64,000 nucleotides of DNA from Hetaerina americana (GCA_022747635.1 JAKTNV010000024.1:7531303-7595302); one strand, 5' to 3'. Numbered from the stretch's first letter, positions 13,501 to 25,527 are shown. Program-made: numbers and translations. The notes: generated by a model from the letters alone, not told the origin.

Positions 13501-14953
13501 CACACGAAGTGGTTGTGAAAAAGTGATTAAAATGAGTTTCTTCACACCACTATTATCATGGATAAAAAATTGGATATTTTTTCTCCCCAATAGTCTTTAT
13601 ATTCATATTTATTGCAAACGCTGCTATACCTCAAGCAGAGCCAAAACACCAAAAACATCTCACAAAAATTCAGAAAATTCTTTAAACCATGCAATAAATA
13701 TCCACATTCAATAATTAAATTGATGAAAACCAATTAATTTACTTATAGAGTAAAATTTACACTAATATTTAAATTATGGTCTCTTGTTGGACACGTACAT
13801 ATTTCTTTACCTTCCTCATGCCTTCCTCCAAGTTCTCCTCTGATGAAGTCAGAGAGGATTGAACTGCGCTTGATTCTCCAATATTTGGATGAGCATGCCC
13901 AGAGGTGAGAGGAATAGCGGAAGCAGTGGAAGGGGAAGTGATCTGTGTGGGATTTGTAGAAGAAGATAGCCCAGGTCCGAGGCTCCCAACTTTCCGAGCA
14001 AATGATTTTGTATAAGCAGTAATGCTGGGAGCTAGCGCTGCAACGGCACCACCAAGTTGAAGCCGTGGACCTTGATCACCTGAAGGGCGATGTGAATCGC
14101 TAAGTTCATTGATTTTCTGCAACCTACGAATCTCATCTTGAAATTTTTTTTGGGATATTGAGGCTTCCTCAACAGCTTCTACACAAAAGGAAAATAATTT
14201 CAATATTAATCAGCAGTCGGGTGCTTACTGCACACATCGTCAAGCAATTGAGATACTTAACAAAGAGGTGAAATTTGATTAGTGAATATTACCTTGCATC
14301 AATTTCTCCAAAGATGCAACTTCTTCTTCCCTTTTGCGTTTTTCTTGAGCGATTTCATTTCCGAGTCGTAACTTGGCTAATAATAACTCACTTCTAGTTT
14401 CATTTAATTCGTCCTGCAATTGATTAGTAAGCTCTTGGAAACGAGCGCGTTCCTGAGTTTCACGCACCAGCTCTTCTACGAAGGAAACTCTTATTTAGCC
14501 AAATGTTTGGTGAAACAGCTAGTTAACTAAACAAGACCAAGTAGTGTGCTGCTATACCTACCTTCTTTCTTCATGTATAATTCTTTGAGTCTCGCTCTCT
14601 GAATTCCAAATTCTTCCTGTGCTTGTTGCATCTCCGCCTGCAACTTCTTAATCGTTTCCATGTCGTTCGCTGTCGAGTCCAACCCTGCATTCCAAATTTA
14701 CGTGATAAACAAGTACACTTCACATATTTTAGTTGAAGTTAACACATCTCACATGATGCTATGTAAACCCATCAAACAATAACACACACATATATATATA
14801 TATCACAATAGAAAAACCAAGATACACGTATTCTTCATAATGCTTTGTTAAATTGAACTCCTAAGAGTTAATCGGAAAAAAAAACTCCCTACCATCACTA
14901 GGAATCTCATTCTGTGGACTTTCGCCATCATTTTCAGATCCTATATTTTCCAT
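2634..14953 (-). CDS. Rabep1: rabaptin-5-like Rab effector (5' eight exons, partial)
   Basis: Rabaptin-5 is a coiled-coil effector that binds active Rab5 and Rabex-5 on early endosomes and supports endosome fusion. Exons on the minus strand: 14953-14893 (start ATG), 14684-14562, 14475-14293, 14178-13811, 10802-10677, 9646-9575, 9449-9368 and 2737-2634. Every junction is GT..AG and all phases fit, giving 373 continuous codons. Family signatures are the coiled-coil stretch RARLKELYMKKEEEL (about residues 50-64) and AQEDAEVLRSLVIPLEEEI encoded by exon 5. Between them lie a charged coiled coil and a Ser/Pro-rich linker. Vertebrate rabaptin-5 has roughly 860 residues, so the C-terminal coiled coils and Rab5-binding part should lie beyond the left edge. 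The last exon is assigned by phase only and is less certain. Intron 7 is 6.6 kb and carries several mobile elements. Confidence 0.85.
2945..3701 (+). mobile_element. internally deleted mariner with intact TIRs
   Basis: Perfect 35-bp inverted repeats begin TACGAGGGTCATCCGGAAAG at 2945 and end at 3701, with TA at both borders. Inside, 3108-3506 encodes the N-terminal helix-turn-helix part of a mariner transposase (starting MFKKIENAA; motif DIHRQLKEVYGDNVMDESSV). The reading then jumps, with a frame change near 3500, to the C-terminal end (ELAAKDYAAGIQKLVTRYDK, stop at about 3598). The central catalytic region with the three aspartates is missing. The copy therefore cannot encode an active enzyme but could be mobilised in trans. 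It sits in rabaptin intron 7. Confidence 0.85.
3702..4315. other. no recognisable gene
   Basis: AT-rich intronic DNA with no exon-like or repeat-like sequence that I can identify. Confidence 0.5.
4320..4830 (+). mobile_element. LINE family 2 (jockey/CR1-like) reverse transcriptase remnant
   Basis: Plus-strand translation shows FGVPQGCVIRPPLFLIYQD (finger/palm motif before the YxDD box). The YxDD segment is missing, and the next part reads YLNSILKWYTVWGLELNYSK. After a frameshift come VKYLVVITTDLSWGPHVPK and QANKNWESL, which match the post-palm region of jockey- and CR1-type reverse transcriptases. Stops and deletions show a dead copy. It differs in sequence from LINE family 1. Confidence 0.7.
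4812..5020 (-). repeat. SINE family 1, truncated copy
   Basis: It shares long stretches with 24845-25146, for example GACAGCTAAGGTCATTTGCG and the GCATTAGCCTACTCTT block, in the same orientation. The tRNA-like head is absent, so this is a body fragment. It directly abuts LINE family 1 sequence. Confidence 0.6.
5025..6235 (-). mobile_element. LINE family 1, reverse transcriptase fragment
   Basis: Collinear with 25480-28000 and 28385-29400. On the minus strand the order downstream of the catalytic core is preserved, with remnants of the sequence for FADDQ and the following helix. Many stops are present. Confidence 0.6.
6236..9367. other. rabaptin intron 7, no recognisable gene
   Basis: AT-rich intron sequence. 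A 70-codon minus-strand reading frame at 7111-7323 shows no family resemblance and no flanking splice sites that keep phase with neighbouring rabaptin exons. Otherwise nothing is seen. Confidence 0.5.
10557..10583. repeat. (AT)n microsatellite
   Basis: Uninterrupted AT dinucleotide run next to an A-tract, inside rabaptin intron 5. Confidence 0.9.
10870..12290 (-). mobile_element. LINE family 1, 5' fragment in rabaptin intron 4
   Basis: On the minus strand, 10869-11126 encodes a basic linker (KRMDKRRWRNIKIEMRRICG) that lies between the nuclease and polymerase parts of such elements. Sequence from about 11350 to 12290 is collinear with 650-1865 and ends at the same 5' border. A C-tract at 11320-11330 and many stops indicate decay. 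Confidence 0.6.
12291..13810. other. rabaptin intron 4 remainder, nothing recognised
   Basis: AT-rich intron between LINE sequence and the large exon 4. No other feature seen. Confidence 0.5.
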
Positions 14954-15663
14954 TACTGCCGCTAAGCATTTATTTTTCAATTAGAAGACAGTAAACTCCA
15001 GGTGACATGTACACTTGTTTTCAAGTCTTCATCATCGTGCGTTCTGAGAAGTCATTTGTTTTACTCTCGACCAAAATTATATGTGCTATTGTGTGATTTA
15101 AGTTTCGCGATTGATGCAAATTTAACCAATTTCGTTAAAAGTTGTGATTTCGTTAACAAGACATACAGATTTTTCCGGATTTGGGGAATCATATGGACTA
15201 ACGTTTATTTCATTATTTCCATTAGTGCTCTGGGTGTACTTTCGCCTATAAAATATATGTTTCAGCTTTTCCTGAAATCACATTCCTGAGAAAGGTGATT
15301 TCCCTGAAATAATATTTCATCATTTTCTCAGCAACAACCCCGAATTCCAATTTATTCCCGTGATTCCGGCTTCACCATCGCGAATTCACATGTTTTTACA
15401 TATTGAGAATTATGGGATAGTCTTGCGCTGTGTGGCCCTCGGCGGTTAGTTGGCAAGCGACTTCTGTTGTTAGCCTTAAAACATCTCGATTTTCTTTACG
15501 GAGAAAATCTTGAAGCATTTCACCCAACGAAACCTTCAAATTATTTCGCTTCTGCCCTGCCTGTTATTAGACCGGTAACCATTTCTTCTTCGTGAGAACA
15601 CCATACTGCCTATTTCGTTCTCAAGGTGTTTCCCGGCTAAAGCTCATAAGGGGAAGCATAGCA
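14954..15663. promoter_or_regulatory. divergent intergenic region, rabaptin / unknown plus-strand gene
   Basis: About 710 bases separate the rabaptin start codon (minus) from the start codon of the plus-strand gene. The stretch 15330-15650 is richer in CG dinucleotides than its surroundings, as expected around shared 5' ends. No TATA box at a convincing position was seen. A bidirectional promoter is an inference from gene layout. Confidence 0.45.
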
Positions 15664-18600
15664 ATGGCGTACAAAAGTCCCAACGGCATTCAGCACGGGC
15701 TGGGTATGTATATAATCAGATGATAGTATTTTTCTAGTCGAAATAATATTATCACTTCGCCGTGCTCTTTCGATGAATAACGACTTTTTTGAATTAAGTT
15801 TATTTGTTTGCTTCAGTAATGTCATATTTCAACTATGAACTTCATATTGATTTTATTTACGGTTTCATTACTTGGTTTTGGTATTCCACTGTCGGAATTA
15901 TATATCAATGCTTTTGGATGTTTCTTTCATTTTTATTTATTAAAGAGGAAACGTTAACTTCGAATGGCCTTTATCTGCAAGCACAGTTACCTTGAGGTAT
16001 TTTTGAACTTTTTGTATTAAACGAGTATTATTGCATTTAATTCGAATCCTATTCTGATAGTATCGTTCAGCCTTCAAATTCTTGAAATAAAGGAGCCTTT
16101 GAAAAGAGAAAAAGTTAGAATGGTGGATTTAATGATGAACTTGCGCCGAAACTTATGCAAATGAACATTTTATTTGTGTTTTGGTCATAAGCTTTTGTCT
16201 GATTATTATTTTCAAAATAATCCCTTATTCCAGTAGGAACGTAGCGTTTTTCATATTGTTAACAGAGAATTCACAAGATTCAAAACACATTCGTCCATGG
16301 GTAATGGACAGAACCAGCAGTTTTAATTATTCTCTGCTTGTATATGTATCCTTGGCATTTTCTGTTGCACGAAAAAACCTGTTTTTATGCAAGAAATAGT
16401 CACCTCAAAGGTCAGTGGCGGGGAAACTTATAACGTAACTATAAAACCAGCCGTGGAAGAGACAATATACATGTAATTCAGCAGTCTTATGCTGTATCTA
16501 TGTGAGGTTCTCGTCATTCTCCTTAACTTTTTTAATAAGTGACCGTTGAATGTGATAAGTAAACCCACTGTAAATAACTTTTTTAATTGAACTTAAGAGG
16601 CTACAATTAATTAATGGTAGTACAGTGTGGATGAAGTTTTGAGTGATCGTCTGTTTTTAATGGAAGGGTGTGTATTAGTATTTACGTGTATTCTTCTCAA
16701 TTTTATATGGGTTTGACTGCTGTATTTCATCGAAGTGTGTTTTCATGTTTTGCATATAACGGCTTTTGTTCAAATTTTATTTTCTGAATATCTTTATGGC
16801 TATGTTGCATGTCACATGCCTGACCGATAGAACATAATAATAAATAAATAAATAATAATATGGGGAATTCCCTAAAGTATGTAAATTTAAACTTCATGGT
16901 TCTTACCCTCGGTTTGTTATATATTTTAGTGAGTTAGGAAAGAATTTATAAATCTTTTATTTTGTCAATATGAATTACCTTATCCTCCGATTTTTGGCGT
17001 GGATTAAAAAATATTTTTCGAATTGCCAGTTAAAGGTTTGCTCTAACCTTAATACCTAGTGTTACACGTTCGAAATTTCAGGGGCCCCTATCTCAGAGTT
17101 TGTATTTGTAAACTCTCTGATTAGTCATGTAGTGTTTTTTCACGAAACTAACGTTCCCACATGTCCATAGCATAACAGGTGCGAGTGTGTGCACAAGGGT
17201 TATATTTTTAAGAATTGGATTATTTACCTATCGGGTTCATTAAAGACTAATGAAGCGATAATACACAATAAATTTGATGGTTTATGTTCCCTACCGTTAA
17301 AAATTTTTTTGTACAAATCAAAATGTATTATGAAATGAGGAATAATCTATATTTGGTTGAAGTGGAGGTGATCAAAGGCCAGAAGTATACCTGTGCCTCA
17401 GAATGCTCACTGCATCCAAATTGAGGAAAGCGAAATGTATTAAAAATTTCATGGACCTAGGAAATATGTGGCTCCTGGCAGAAGGTAGTGTGAGTTATAA
17501 TGTGCGGACCATTAAAAACACCGACAGAAACATTTCTAAACAATTTTCGTTGTACATTTTATGGTTGTTAACTCATTTAGAACATAATACCAGCGTATTT
17601 AGACCGCTTAAGTAAAGTTGAAATAAGAAAAGAGTTAAATGCGAAAATTGATGCGATTTTGAGTTAAACTGGCAGAGAACTTTCCAAAGTATGACATTTT
17701 AATACACAGATCTCGTATCCTTTCAATAAATTACCTGTTATAGGAATAAAATTAATTCTTTTTTGAAGAGGGTGAAATTTGTTTATTGAAACTGATAGTG
17801 CAGGCAGTCAGGTGTACCACTTATTATTTAAGTCATTCCCTGCCAGTGCATGTATTAGAGGTATTCCTAGTAGAATATATTTAGTATTGAGGTTGATGAG
17901 TCAAAATTGGACGAGTTTGGCATAAATCCTTTCACTCTCAAAATTCTATTGGCGAATGGAAGCAGCTGCAAAAACAAATTTAATGATGATAATCTTTGCT
18001 CAATGCAATCAATTCACATGCTCCAGCATAGTTATTTCACAAAAATATTTCTAAGTTGTGCTAGAGACACTAGGTTTTAATGTAGAAATAAATATTATGT
18101 AAATGGCAATAAAGCCATAAGGAAGAAATGTGACAAGTGTAAGGAAACATGGAATTAAAGAACAAGCTTGTGATAATGAAGAAACAAGAGGATAATGGAA
18201 TAGGGCTCAAGGAGAATTAAACTCACTCTAGCTATATCAGAATCTGGATAAATTTTGCGAATGTACTGTGCTTCTTAGTTTGATAGTTTCCATTTCTGCC
18301 ACGTTTGTTATTCATTTTTAGTTCCTCTGTATTGGTGTACCAGAATTAATGGCATACATTCCATATTTTGGGTATACCTACTAAAATCAATAAAAATAAC
18401 TAGTTAGATCCCATGAAACAATTTGTCATATTTCACTTTTCATTGGAACTTGCAATTCCTGTCATAAACACAGGACATATATTGAGATGAAGGTGATAAA
18501 ATATTCATTAAGAGTGGGTATAAAGTGATGGAGGCTTCAATTTTCCTGGGTCGACATATTATTCATTGTTTATTGTGTTCTAAATCAATTAACATGTCTG

Positions 18601-21600
18601 TGAATATTTGTTGGTAGATTGTCGAGATGCTATTTTAATGGAAAATATGCTGGGTCCCCTAATACATAATGTCATGCCAATTAAAGTTAATTTTTCTAAT
18701 AAACATTTTTTCAGGGCTCCCGCCACTGCTTTCAAGGCCACCAACCATGAATGCCCCTCTAGGTGGAATGAAGCGTCTGACATCATCAGAAGTAAGTTGC
18801 TATTATAAATGATATGGAAGAATTATTCACCAAACAGCTGGAGTTTGCAATTAATTGAAGATCAAAAGTCAAAGCACTGCATAACTGGATTAAAAAGATA
18901 GACAGATCTCATTGCTAAACATACAAGGCAAAGTTTTTTCCTAAAAATTAATCGGCCAGACTTAAAAACTCATTGTGAATGCTCCACCTTTATGATTAAC
19001 GGATTTAGTTGTAGAAGTAAGTTTTTTATTAATGGACATTTTTTCCATTACCTCTCTCTGGGCTGAGATAGCTATGCACTAGCTGAGGAGCTGCTTTCTG
19101 GCATTGGCCTGTTTAATGATCAATATCTGTTAGGCAAAGTTAAACTGTGGGTATACTATGGGTTTACTTCTTAGGTGCAAAATATGTGGCTGTGGCAAAA
19201 ATGATTGGTGGGCTGATTAATAACTCTCCAAATCTCCATCAGACTTTTATTATTAATTTTTAAATACACGACTTCAATTAATATTAATGCATTAAGCATG
19301 CTGAGTTTGGGAGTTAAAATGGTAATGTACTGATCGTTCTGGATCAAGTATAAATTATTCTTTGTTTTGAATGGTACCCCCTGTATAAACATAAATACCC
19401 CACGATCCACCAAAAAGGTGTGTGGCAGAGTTGCAAGCACCAGGTGGGATGGGTAAGTGGTAAGGGAGGATATGGGAGAGATAGGAGAAAATATTTTGTA
19501 AAGAACTATCAGATAACGTGCAAATTTTTATGTTTAGTGGAGGAAGACTTAATTTAAAACAATGGTTAATTCACCTTAGAAATTAGTTATTTGTTATGGA
19601 AAAAAGGGAATACAAATGAACCTAAACCATTAATATGACAGGTCTCCCCCATAACAAGAAAGGTAATGCAGAATTGAAAAGTAAGAAGGAACATTCTACT
19701 ATCACATAGACAGGCAGCTCGTGGTCTCGCCCCCTAAAGTCACAGGTAGGGAATGTGAGACCCCACTGTAGACAGCGGACAGCGTGAGGTATTCCCCCTA
19801 CAGAGAGAAATGAGGGGTGGAAGTAGAAGTTTGAAAACAACAAAGAAAGGCAGGCAACATTGTGCCAAGCACTGCAGTCATTAAACGGCAGGCCCATGTG
19901 GTCATCCACAAAGGGATATGACAACAAACACATGAGATTAGTGAAAGTGGGTAAAACTAATTATTCCCTAGACACTGCAGGTTGCAAGTGAGATTTTTGC
20001 TATCTCTAAACATACATTTGCTGTCCCGTATTGTCCGTGGGAGGAAGTCCTTGAGTCTGCTAGTTCTGGTATCTTATTTCCTTCTTTTATATTAATGATC
20101 CAAACGATCAATGTATGTTGGAATGCGAATAATGTGCAAGATCTCGGTACTGAAAAATGCGTCTCTGAATTTATTTATTTGTTCAACCTAGCATTGAATC
20201 ATCTTTCTTCTAATGATTCCCAACCCAACTCCAGAAGAATTTCTGTGATGCTTTTTGTTTTATCGTAACAAATTTTAATTGAACGGGCTGCCGTAACATA
20301 GGCAATCTCAATGTCCCAAATGAGGCCTTTTTCACTCAGATCCCATAAACTACCTTGTGCATCGTCATGTATGCTCATCTCTCAGTATTGACATGCTCGC
20401 GTTAGTTGGGATTTCAAAACATTTGAGTAAATGTAATATGGTACCTGCCCATTTTAGTGTTTTAGGACCCCAGAAAGAAATATTTTTAATTGGTAGCTGT
20501 CAACCTGTGCTAATAATTTTTATTGTTGATGTGCTATGATTTTACACTTACTGACTCATCTTTGAATGACTAAGCAATTGAACCAACCTGATATCATAGC
20601 ATGCTTCATCATACGCTTGCATTTTCAAAACAAATAATTTCAAAATAAACTAAAATTCCACTCCTAGAGCATAGGGTGATATTAGCATTACGTGTGCATT
20701 ATGGTTCAAAAAATGATCACTTGGTGGCATTATAGAGCCTAAAATTGAAAATGGAAGAAAATAATTGCAATAACTCATACCAGAAAAATAAAGTATATGA
20801 AATTCGGGTGAATTCTCCTCAGGTCTTCCACCGGGTCAATGTCTCCATAGCTGCTGACGTTTTGATTTCCGACTCGGTCATCGTCATCAGGGCTTCTGAT
20901 TCCTGTTGACAGCTTCTGATTCCTGATGACGATGACCAAGTCTGGAATCGAAACGTCGGCAGCTATGGAGACATAGGCCCAAGAAGAATTCACTCAACTC
21001 ATATGCCGGGAAAGCACCAGATCTTTTATATGAAATTCACTTCCTCATGTTATGCATAATTATGATCCCGAAAAGACTCTGTAGATGGTTGTTATTTTTG
21101 ATGATAATGAGGCCAAAGCATACAAAGTAAAATTACTTATGAAGATGTAAGCAACCACCCTATGGTATGGCTAACTCCTACCTGATAGTATCATAAAAAA
21201 GAGATATATAAGGCATTAAACATGGGAAAAGATCCATATTTATTTTAATAATTTTTAAACTCACTGTTCCAACTTATCATTTTATGCAAAATTGAGTGTT
21301 TTTTGAAATTGTGAGATTAACCATTAGTACAATCTGTTCTCTTTTTTTTGGGTTACCGCAAATATATAATTGGCAACCATACATCAACCAATCATCCTAA
21401 ACTGACTTTTAAATTTAATTTCTTAGTTACGAGAATTTCGTATTTTGATCTAGTGGCTATTTAATTGATTAAAATTGTCTCTCAAAAAGAAATCAAGGGT
21501 TCTTTTTGCATTAATTCCAGGTCAAATTTATCATATGTTAAGTATGAAATACTGTTGACAAGATATTGTTTTTGTTTATTGTATATATTTTTATACAACC

Positions 21601-23047
21601 CTTGGTTCATTTAATTGGTTTTATTTTTTTGAAAATGATGGATGTGAAGTTTGAGGTATATTATAAAGTAATAAGGAAATGAAAATTTTTAGCACCTACT
21701 TACCAAATTATTAGTAGGAGTTGTTCATAATTCATAATCTCGTGAAATTAAATGCATGGTTTTAATGGTCTGATTTTTACATGGTCATATATCCTAGGTC
21801 TAGTTCATATATTCTCCTGAGTTCTCAGAATTAGATGCAGCACAGCATTTCTTGTATAAAACATTTTGGCTTGTCAAAATCAGGTTCGATATTTTTGAGT
21901 CTTCTTTTCCACAGCCATAGTATTATTGGCACTAAAGGAAATTTTCCCTTAGCATGCTCTTCCCATTCAAAATGGGTTTGCCTCAGGCCACTGTGCGATT
22001 GCATATCCCGTGATGTATTTTGTGTGTGGGTATTTCCCAGTATCAGGATTCTTTTACAGCATTTCAGCACAAGTACTTCTGATGATCCATCAATGATTGG
22101 GGGCATGCCCCCAATGCCTGTGCCCCAACCAGGAATTAAACCAGAACGACCAGACATTAATGCACCTCCTCGCGAGGGAGAGGAACAAACGGAGAAAAAG
22201 CCCCCCTTTTGGAGTAAAAGGCCGTATTGTGAGTAAATTTATGTCATAAGAAGCCAGCTTAAGATGTATACAACTTTATCTATACTTTTATATAATGTTA
22301 AGAGAACAAGAAAAAATGTTCAATTCTCAAAATAGTTTCTATTCCAGCTACAGGTTTGTTATTTATTTGTAGTTTCTATGTTGTGGTGTACAGGTTTCTC
22401 TGGTGTGGTGTATATTTGGTGTCATTACTTTCTCTGTGGTTCTTGATTTTAATCTGAGAGTATCTTATATTCGTTTATGGGCAAGCTCTTGGTTAATCGC
22501 TAAAGGCTGTGTCAGTGTTATCCAGTCATTTGATATTAATTATTAATTGATGACAGTTGTAACGAAAGAAATTCTATCTTGGTATTTTGTGTTGTAAAAG
22601 ACAGTACCGGGATCAGTGGCACTCCAGGGACTTATTTAAATTTACTGTCATACATTATAAAGCCTCATACAAAACAAATGCTGAATGGGTAGGGTGTGTC
22701 ACAGCAAGTGTTATTATATATGTGAATAAGTTTTTCAGAAAAAAGTTCACTCTAGAAGCCTGACTTTGTTGAAATCAATTTTAATGTAAAAATAAATAAA
22801 ATATTTAAAATTTCTTAATTTTTCAGAAAATATAGTTCATATTTTGGCATTTCAGCATCATCCAATGTGTTGAATGTAAAAAAAAGCCTATATACATATA
22901 TTAGTGCTAGTTTTGGAAGTGAGGTATTAAAATCTCTTCCCCCAGACTTCAGTGAAGCTTTCCAAGGATACTGTTTTTCCAATAACTTAGTCATTGGAGA
23001 AATGGAGATAGTACTCCACGGCAAAGGCTTCTCCATCTCCATCACAA
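15664..23047 (+). CDS. unrecognised split gene, 5' four exons
   Basis: I do not recognise this protein. Exons: 15664-15703 (ATG, MAYKSPNGIQHGL), 18715-18791, 22060-22228 and 22856-23047, with donors GTATGT, GTAAGT, GTGAGT and GTGAGT. All phases agree (1, 0, 1, 1), giving about 159 codons. The N-terminal half is rich in Pro, Gly and Met (GGMPPMPVPQPGIKPERP) and ends in a basic-aromatic patch, KKPPFWSKRPY. Exon 4 looks like part of a folded domain (SEVLKSLPPDFSEAFQGYC). Exon 3 could instead read through its donor to a TAA at 22234-22236, giving a short protein. Downstream exons are uncertain: 35583-35778 fits in phase but has no other support. Introns 1 and 2 exceed 3 kb each. Confidence 0.5.
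15704..18714. other. intron 1 of the unrecognised plus-strand gene
   Basis: AT-rich, with a short AATA-type simple repeat at 16835-16862. A 70-codon frame at 17403 faintly resembles a helix-turn-helix of pogo-type transposases; this is weak. Nothing else seen. Confidence 0.45.
18792..22059. other. intron 2 of the unrecognised plus-strand gene
   Basis: It contains the inverted repeat described at 20841-20972. The rest is AT-rich with no exon or family-level repeat that I can name. Confidence 0.45.
20841..20972. repeat. inverted repeat with hammerhead-like core
   Basis: Two 50-base arms (20841-20890 and 20923-20972) are reverse complements with a few mismatches. The plus-strand arm carries CTGATGA at 20923 and GAAAC at 20950, then GTC. 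The loop holds a short direct repeat, CTTCTGATTCCTG. Short outer matches (GTGAATTCT) extend the pairing to about 20812-20992. It resembles the terminal repeats of Penelope-like retroelements. Confidence 0.6.
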
Positions 23048-23144
23048 GTGAGTTTTTATGGACTAAAATTAACCATACAAGCATCTGCCCCCTCTCCCAA
23101 TCATTGCCCATTCAGTCCGTTCATCTCTATAGCCATCACCTACT

Positions 23145-24348
23145 TAACTTGGTGTAAAAGTATGATATGGGCATTTTTTTCCAAAAAAAATATTTTTTTT
23201 CAGGAGAATGATAAAAAGAGCTTTATTCAAAGTATGCTCCATTGCTAGTTGGACAATGTCCATTTTTGGGCAATTTGTGGATACCACGCCAGTAAAAATC
23301 TTTTCCTTTGGCTGCGAAACCATTCATTGAGCCATTTTCTTCACATAATACCTATTAAGAACCAAAGTGCGTGACCCAGCAGTAAAAGGAACTGGTAATC
23401 AGGAGCAGCTTTGCCATGAAGAAAAATTACATCTGTTGCCTCTTTAGGTATTCTGCTCTTTTTTCGAGCTGTGAACTGTTCAAATCGAACAATTGTTGTT
23501 GATAGCATTCAGTATTAACCATTACACCAGGTTTTAGCAGCTCATAATAGACCACACCCAAAAAAAGATGATGCTCTGTTTGGTCCCACCAAATAGAGCA
23601 TTGTGTTTCTCTGTAAGCAATTCGGTCTAGCAGTTGATGTGGATGGTGCACCTGGGTCTACCCATAATTTCTTGTGCTTAGTATTCTCAAAATAAATCCA
23701 CTTTTCATCCCCAGTAATGATACAATGCAAAAATGACTTCCTTTATATGGTGCTAGCAAAATTTCATGTGTTTTTGCACCGGTTCATCTGCCTGTCGTTC
23801 AACTCATGTGGTACCCATCTGCCGGTCTCCTGAAACATTCCCATCTCTCATTGGCAATAGGAAGCAGCTTGTTGACTAATACTCAATTGCTCTGCAAGTT
23901 GTTTTTGTGTTAGTGTATCATCTTCATCCAACAATGCTTGCAATTCCATATCTTCATACATTTTTGGCACTTTTCTGTATTCCTTGTCAGCAACATCAAA
24001 GTCACCACTTTTGTAATGCAGAAACCATCGTTCACATGTATCTTGTGATGGAGTATGTTCACCATAAGCTTTTTGAAGTAATCAGTATCATTCAGCAGCA
24101 GTTTTCTTTAAATGAAAATAATAAATTAACACTCTCAGCAAATGCTATTTGTTGGGTATAAATTTTGACATATTGAACTCAGTAACACAACGATATTCAA
24201 ACACTTTTTCAATTTATCACTCGTGCATGTTTGACACTTGTTAATGGCATGACAAGACGGCATAAGTGTCAAATCTTTGTACCATAAACTGCATTGGTGC
24301 ACCATCTATTGCCTGAAGTCAGCATTTCATACTTGCACACCTGGTATA
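23145..24348 (-). mobile_element. mariner element, nearly full length, decayed
   Basis: About 1.2 kb with related but diverged ends (AACTTGGTGTAAAAGTATGA at left; the right end read inward, ACCAGGTGTGCAAGTATGAA). The minus strand encodes the N-terminal part (KSGDFDVADKEYRKVPKMYE and QKQLAEQL), then ITGDEKWIYFENTKHKKLW with the first catalytic Asp, and the C-terminal region. Several frameshifts and stops make it a pseudogene. Its sequence family differs from the other mariners here. Confidence 0.8.
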
Positions 24349-24449
24349 CCTCCATCTTCTTACCCTTTTGCTTTAACTCTTAGCTACTTGGTAAATGTCA
24401 TCTTCCAGCCACTCTGAGCTCATCTCTTTGCGTCCGTTCTTAGTGTTTG

Positions 24450-24625
24450 GATATATATGTATAACATAGCACTCTAGCTGTTTGAGCACTGTTCTACTGT
24501 CAGGGTTTAAATTTGGATGATGCCTTGGGGGACCTTCAGCTTCCCCCAAGCTGTGATATTTTGGAAACTGGGTCTTCCTGAGAAGCCATAGGTGGCTGGC
24601 ACATAGAAAGGAACTCCGTCTTCAA
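24450..24625 (+). repeat. tRNA-derived SINE, family 2
   Basis: Plus-strand counterpart of 2195-2365. A-box- and B-box-like stretches (GTTTGAGCACTG, GGTTTAAATTTGG) are followed by the shared tail GCCATAGGTGGCTGGCACAT. Confidence 0.55.
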
Positions 24626-24707
24626 TTGTGCGTATTTCTTATGTTCTTGGCATTAGTACTAGGTGATGCTCTAATATGTATGTGTGTATTTGTATATGAA
24701 TACATTC

Positions 24708-24775
24708 AAGTGATAATAGCATCGGCCTGGCAAGTCAAAAGATCTGGTGTTCAAGCCCCAGTCAAGGAAATGTTT
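24708..24775 (+). repeat. tRNA-like SINE head
   Basis: TAGCATCGGCCTGGCAAGTC followed by GGTGTTCAAGCCCC gives A- and B-box-like motifs at tRNA spacing. There is no acceptor-stem pairing that would make it a functional tRNA. Probably the head of another SINE. Confidence 0.4.
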
Positions 24776-24844
24776 TTGTGCTTGTGATTGCTCGATTCCA
24801 CCTTCCATTCCTCTCATGTGTTCGTCCTTGATTTGTGTTATCGT

Positions 24845-25146
24845 AGTTTTGAGGGAAGGCGACCGACAGCTAAGGTCATTTGCGCCATAGGGGAAGGACA
24901 GGAAAGGATGAAGGGTGGAGAGAAACCCGGCGTCGGCATTAGCCTACTCTTTACGAAAGGCGCCAAGGGGTCCGCCGTTTAACGTCCCATCCGACGGACG
25001 GCGTACTCACTCAAAGTGCCCTCCACAAAGCACCTCAAGTAGGGATCGAGATACCTCTGAAAAATATTCAACACCGCCGGGATTTGAACCCGCGCCCTCA
25101 GGGTGGGAAGCCAGTACGTTAGCCCCCGCACCATCTCGATCCCCCC
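24845..25146 (-). repeat. tRNA-derived SINE, family 1, complete-looking copy
   Basis: On the minus strand the element starts near 25146 with GATCGAGATGGTGCGGGGGC and has the B box GGGTTCAAATCCCGGC. The body ends near GACCTTAGCTGTCGGTCGCC. Related copies: 61650-61905 (plus strand, with head) and 4812-5020 (body only). The GC content is clearly above the surrounding DNA, suggesting a younger copy. Confidence 0.7.
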
Positions 25147-25527
25147 TTGTGTTATCCCTATCCCTTTTCCTCCAATTTCCATGTGAATGAATGTATAAAT
25201 ATATGTGTGTGTGTACATATATATGAATATCCTCCTGCTTCAATGACCACGTTTCCGTGCCTTACATAGCTTCGCTCCATATGAAAGTTTTTAATAGTCT
25301 TTTCTTAATATCCTTACTCAACGTCCCTGTCATCCACTCCCTCCTTGTGAAAGCCTCTTTGCCTAATGCTATTCTTCTCCATACATCCATATTACTTTGA
25401 CCGTGTTGGTCCGAAACACTTACAAACTACATAAACTGTTCTACCTGCTCTAGTTTTTGCCCTCCTATTTTAATGTTTAGCTTAGCCTTTTTCTTTCTGG
25501 AAAATCGCATAACCTTTGTTTTATTAA

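Noticed and set aside
21835..22236. Plus-strand 133-codon open frame as one gene
   Set aside because: Only 22060-22228 behaves like an exon; the part before it is intron that happens to stay open up to an acceptor.
24745..24775. Functional tRNA gene
   Set aside because: B-box-like sequence is present but no cloverleaf with paired acceptor stem could be drawn; better explained as a SINE head.
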